DNA of 64,000 nucleotides from Accumulibacter sp036625275 (GTDB lineage Bacteria > Pseudomonadota > Gammaproteobacteria > Burkholderiales > Rhodocyclaceae). The DNA lies in assembly GCF_036625275.1 (NCBI RefSeq), contig NZ_JAZKUD010000005.1, forward strand, positions 62,001 to 126,000, given 5' to 3'. The notes beneath the pieces were generated by a model, which worked only from the letters and a program-made list of their open reading frames with translations, was not told the origin of the DNA and did not search any database. The position numbers were made by a program, and so were the translations under genes. Within the stretch, counting starts at the first letter, position 1, and the number at the start of each line of letters is the position of its first letter. This document shows positions 61,229 to 64,000 of this stretch, one piece after another.

Positions 61229-61836
61229 ACTCTGGTGCTCACGACGTTCCCAACCGATGAAGCGCCGGGCAGGTTGCGGGCGAAGGCCTGCAGAAAGTCG
61301 GCAAGCGTCGCATTGCTGCTGCTCCCGCCGGCTGCGCTCAGAAGTTTCTGGAAGCTTTGCTGCAGCGCGTCTACCGGGGAGTCGGACGATCTGGCTCCGG
61401 TCGAACTGCCCGGTGACGATGCCAGCGTCTCGATCAGTCTCTGCATGTCCGACTGAATATTGTGGCGTGACTCGCCGGAGCTGCCCGTGATGCGGCTGTT
61501 CGCGTCTTTCGTGGCGGCCCGAACGCTTTGGGCGTGCAAGGCAGCCATCAGAGTGTCCATGAACACAGTCAAAGCCTGTGCGGGATCTTCCGCCGAGGAT
61601 GATGACGAAACTGCCGCAGCCGTATTGCCCGAAGCCCCTGAACTGCTGCCGACGCCGATTTTTGCCAGGGCCTGGGTAACCGCGTCGAGCATGCCACCGC
61701 CGGAGGGAGGAGGACCGACGGGCGGAGATGCCTCGGCGCCGTTACTGGCTTGCGCAGCGTTCGTTTCGCTGCTGCCGATCAGTTGACCGAGTCGGGAAAT
61801 CCAGGTAGCTGCACTCAATACGCCGCCAATCAACAT
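61225..61836 (-). CDS. Low-complexity Ser/Ala/Gly-rich hypothetical protein
   Basis: A 203-residue protein. It contains several Ser/Gly/Ala runs (for example GSSSGASGNTAAAVSSSSSAED) and alternates them with short amphipathic helices such as LTVFMDTLMAALHAQS, DMQRLIETLASS and LADFLQAFARNLPG. There is no signal peptide. I recognise no family; a granule- or surface-associated protein is possible but not supported. Confidence 0.5.
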   Translation of the reverse strand: MLIGGVLSAATWISRLGQLIGSSETNAAQASNGAEASPPVGPPPSGGGMLDAVTQALAKIGVGSSSGASGNTAAAVSSSSSAEDPAQALTVFMDTLMAALHAQSVRAATKDANSRITGSSGESRHNIQSDMQRLIETLASSPGSSTGARSSDSPVDALQQSFQKLLSAAGGSSSNATLADFLQAFARNLPGASSVGNVVSTRV

Positions 61837-62256
61837 TTTCTTGTCCTGATAAAAAGTGGGTCATCCCGGTCAATTGCCCCTGACCGCTTGCGGTCGCGAC
61901 GGACTCAGCTGCGCGCTGCGATTTGCACGGTTACACGAGCAGGAAAAACCGACCTGAGTGCCGCATCCAGGAAAAGCAATTTCCGGGCCAGAAACTCCGA
62001 GAATTCCCGGCGGTGCGCTGATTTCCGTGCCATACGCCGGCGGCAGGTCAAAAAATATGCCCGTAAGCCCGCCGCCGGTCACTGATCGTGGGGGCGGGAG
62101 GCCGCGCCCGACATCACCGCCACGATCCGAGGCGACGGCCACCGGCAATCTTTGCCGTCGTTGCCGGCCAAGTCGATCCTTGCCCACCCATCAGCACGCG
62201 CCCGTCGCGGCCTGTCCTGGTGACAGGCCAGACCGACTCGCCGCGGCGTGACCGAT
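61837..62256. other. Intergenic region between the low-complexity gene and the XRE regulator
   Basis: A 420-base GC-rich gap. Minus-strand frames (61870–62187 and 62079–62282) are open but have no family resemblance or ribosome-binding site, and I do not call them. Short inverted segments (for example GCCGGCGGCAGG / CCGCCGCCGG around 62037–62075) could be part of a terminator of the XRE gene, which ends at 62257 on the minus strand. Confidence 0.35.
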
Positions 62257-63006
62257 TCACTCGTCGCGATCGCTGTCAGCATCGCTGCTTCGATCCTGGT
62301 ATCGGGTGCGCAGGGCCATGGCCATCTCGAATCCGGCCTGCGTGAAGCTCAAAATTTCGGCAAATTCCTGGTCGCTGAGCGTACGTGCAGCGTCATTGCT
62401 GCGATAAATGTTGACGAACTGGTGTTCGCGAACGGTTTGCAGCACCAGCTTGCCGATGCCCAGTTCTTCGAGACTTGTCCACAACTCGGGATGGGCCGTG
62501 CGGGTAAAGCGCATCACGAAGCCAACCGGGTCATTGCGACCGAAAACTGCTGCCAGGCGCAGAATCAGTTCGAACGACAGGGCGATACGGCCATTCTCGA
62601 GGGACTCGATCAGCGAAGGGTCCTTCAGGTCGATGGCGGCACCGACTTCGGCAATCGTCAGTCCGGCTGCCTCGCGCATCGAGCGAATCGCTGCACCGGT
62701 CTTGGCCCAGGCAGTCGGTTCACCCATCCCCGGCAGCACTGCCCGCACGACTTCGCTGGCCGCGTCGATCGGATGCCCATCCTGCAATGCCCGGCTGACC
62801 TTGCCGGCGGTCTGCAGCGCGCGTCCGGCAACCCCGGTGGCCGCGCTGATGTCCAGCAGTCTGCCGGCCATTGAACGCACCTGATCGACGAGACCTGGCT
62901 CGGCGGGTAAGGCGGTGTCGGGCTTCACCCGGGCATCCGGCTTGCTGACGATTCGTTTGGCAACAGCGGGCTTGCGTTTTTCCGATGGCGAGGGCGGGTT
63001 GCTCAT
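62257..63006 (-). CDS. XRE-family HTH transcriptional regulator with long N-terminal extension
   Basis: A 249-residue protein. The HTH lies at about residues 105–160: AIRSMREAAGLTIAEVGAAIDLKDPSLIESLENGR, a typical XRE domain. The first ~100 residues are an unusual Lys/Pro-rich start followed by helices (LVDQVRSMAGRLLDISAA), and the C-terminal 80 residues are helical. Its Shine-Dalgarno (AAGGATGA) lies at the end of repeat copy D. It is divergent from a sigma-54-type activator. Confidence 0.82.
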   Translation of the reverse strand: MSNPPSPSEKRKPAVAKRIVSKPDARVKPDTALPAEPGLVDQVRSMAGRLLDISAATGVAGRALQTAGKVSRALQDGHPIDAASEVVRAVLPGMGEPTAWAKTGAAIRSMREAAGLTIAEVGAAIDLKDPSLIESLENGRIALSFELILRLAAVFGRNDPVGFVMRFTRTAHPELWTSLEELGIGKLVLQTVREHQFVNIYRSNDAARTLSDQEFAEILSFTQAGFEMAMALRTRYQDRSSDADSDRDE

Positions 63007-63015
63007 ATGTCATCC

Positions 63016-63126
63016 TTAATGTGAAAGTCGGGTCAGCGACTGACGAACCTCCCCTCTCCACACGTGAGAGCGAAAACGATCATGACTTTCATGACCCAGG
63101 GTCCCTGGAAAAGTCATGACCGTTAA
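63016..63126 (-). repeat. Interspersed repeat, copy D (XRE upstream region)
   Basis: On the minus strand: TTAACGGTCATGACTTTTCC at one end and GGTTCGTCAGTCGCTGAC then CCGACTTTCACATTAA at the other; both outer ends are TTAA. Between them is a large hairpin: CATGACTTT/AAAGTCATG (63081–63089, 63110–63118) with an inner perfect palindrome CCAGGGTCCCTGG (63097–63109). It runs into the XRE ribosome-binding site. Confidence 0.65.
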
Positions 63127-63418
63127 TTGGATCTGTTTCAATCTCTTCCCCACCTTGCCCAAAAGCCGTTCATCGTACCCCGATTCCTGGTCGATCGAGA
63201 AGTCTGGCCGATCATTTCGATTGGCCTGTCAGCTCGTTCCTGCAACTCGGGACCTATCAAAAATCTCAATTAACAGAGCATGTTCGCAACTAATACGAAT
63301 TCCTGGCCTCGAACTTGACTTGATGGCTTTGCCCGGTCAAGATGCCTCGTCGGCAGCCCGAGAAAAACGGCGTCCGGTGCCCCACCATGCCTGAAAGCAC
63401 GACCCGTGGAGGAACGAG
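63127..63418. other. Remainder of the divergent intergenic region
   Basis: About 290 bases upstream of the sigma-54-type activator. No supported gene; a 92-codon frame at 63116–63394 is not protein-like. A ribosome-binding site GGAGGAA is at the end. No sigma-54 (GG-N10-GC) promoter is evident to me. Confidence 0.35.
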
Positions 63419-64000
63419 ATGATGTTTGAGGATCGCCATGCTGCCCCGATCTTTGTCGGAGAATCCCCGGCGTTCCGCCAGGTCTTGTCATTCATCGCCA
63501 AACTTGCCCGTTGCGATGCACCGGTGCTCATCGAGGGTGAAACCGGGACGGGCAAGGAACTGGCGGCGCGCGCCATCCACTATTCCGGGGCACGCGGCAG
63601 CGCCCCTTTCGTTCCGATCAACTGCGGTGCCATCCCTGACAATCTGGTCGAAAGCGAGTTGTTCGGACATGTCCGGGGGGCTTTCACCGATGCCCGAGAG
63701 GCACGCAGCGGGGTGGTGACACAGGCGGAAGGCGGGACGCTGTTCCTCGACGAGATCGAAGCCCTCGGGGCGCATGCCCAGGTCGCGCTGCTGCGCTTCC
63801 TGCAGGACCTCGAATATCGGCCGGTGGGCGGTTCGGCATCCCGGCGTGCCAATGTCCGCGTGCTGGCTGCCAGCAATACCGATCTGGCCGCACTCACCCG
63901 CCAGGGCGGCTACCGGCAGGACCTGCTGTTTCGTCTCAAGGTGTTGGTCCTTGACATGCCGCCCCTGCGGGCGCGTGGGGATGATGCCGCGCTGCTTGCC
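63419..64000 (+). CDS. Sigma-54 interaction-domain (AAA+) transcriptional activator, partial
   Basis: The first 194 residues of a bacterial enhancer-binding protein; it continues past the right edge. The AAA+ domain begins almost at once (IFVGESPAFRQVLSFIAKLA), without a receiver or GAF domain, as in PspF. Walker A is EGETGTGKELAARAIH, Walker B is GGTLFLDEIEAL and the sigma-54 loop reads GAFTDA instead of GAFTGA. The ATG at 63419 has GGAGG seven bases upstream. Confidence 0.9.
   Translation, partial: MMFEDRHAAPIFVGESPAFRQVLSFIAKLARCDAPVLIEGETGTGKELAARAIHYSGARGSAPFVPINCGAIPDNLVESELFGHVRGAFTDAREARSGVVTQAEGGTLFLDEIEALGAHAQVALLRFLQDLEYRPVGGSASRRANVRVLAASNTDLAALTRQGGYRQDLLFRLKVLVLDMPPLRARGDDAALLA

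Noticed and set aside
61870..62187. A possible 105-residue minus-strand gene in the gap before the XRE regulator
   Set aside because: No ribosome-binding site, Arg/Pro-rich shadow-like composition and no family resemblance.
1..64000. CRISPR arrays, insertion sequences, integrases or prophage genes
   Set aside because: No regularly spaced repeats of CRISPR length, and no transposase, integrase or phage structural motifs were seen in any frame.

Overview
The window comes from a GC-rich betaproteobacterium, most likely of the Rhodocyclales / Candidatus Accumulibacter type. The evidence is the conserved order rluC–Rieske–sppA / maf / yceD–rpmF–plsX–fabHDG–acpP–fabF, the petABC–sspAB block, a locus rich in PiT phosphate transporters and PhoU-like DUF47 proteins as expected of a polyphosphate accumulator, an aorABCDE-type tungsten aldehyde oxidoreductase operon, and exosortase-A-associated hydrolases. 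The genus is an inference. Most of the sequence is dense, ordinary chromosome; there is no prophage, IS element, CRISPR array or rRNA.

Layout. 1–1.3 kb: 3' part of iorA (minus) with an FNR-like box upstream. 1.56 kb: tRNA-Val(CAC). 1.7–3.8 kb: a metallophosphoesterase/P-loop pair. 3.8–8.6 kb: two PiT transporters and three DUF47 proteins, all minus. 8.7–10.3 kb: a two-gene ParA-type ATPase plus Ala/Lys-rich partner operon with its own promoter, iterated repeats and an FNR-like box. 10.3–13 kb: a large MalT-like LuxR regulator. 13–17.3 kb: acyltransferase, rbgA, a methyltransferase, a small membrane protein and galU. 17.4–25.7 kb: nadB, ygfX, then the fatty-acid/phospholipid operon. 25.8–32.8 kb: maf, an RsmI-like methylase, sppA, a Rieske protein, rluC, rne. 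32.9–35.5 kb: exosortase-A-associated hydrolases and a GNAT protein. 35.8–39.9 kb: aor operon, followed by 4.5S RNA (ffs), dnaX, ybaB, recR. 42.7–46.6 kb: petABC (bc1 complex), sspA, sspB. 46.7–54.8 kb: DUF2062, proA, chrA, a small Cys protein, holA, lptE, leuS. 54.9–58.2 kb: an ECF sigma operon with a divergent FecR/SPOR protein. 58.2–64 kb: small hypotheticals, an ArsB/NhaD-type transporter, hemerythrin, a c-type cytochrome, an XRE regulator and the start of a sigma-54 activator.

How it fits together. The left part handles phosphate uptake and perhaps the spatial organisation of storage granules; the ParA pair beside the PiT cluster is the best candidate in this window for an undescribed system. 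IorA and AOR are both oxygen-sensitive ferredoxin-type 2-oxoacid/aldehyde enzymes, and the FNR-like box before iorA fits life in alternating anaerobic/aerobic conditions. The middle is housekeeping for lipid synthesis, RNA processing, respiration and replication. A small interspersed repeat family (four copies, at about 22.9, 27.2, 61.2 and 63.1 kb) overlaps gene ends and in two cases runs straight into the ribosome-binding site of the next gene.
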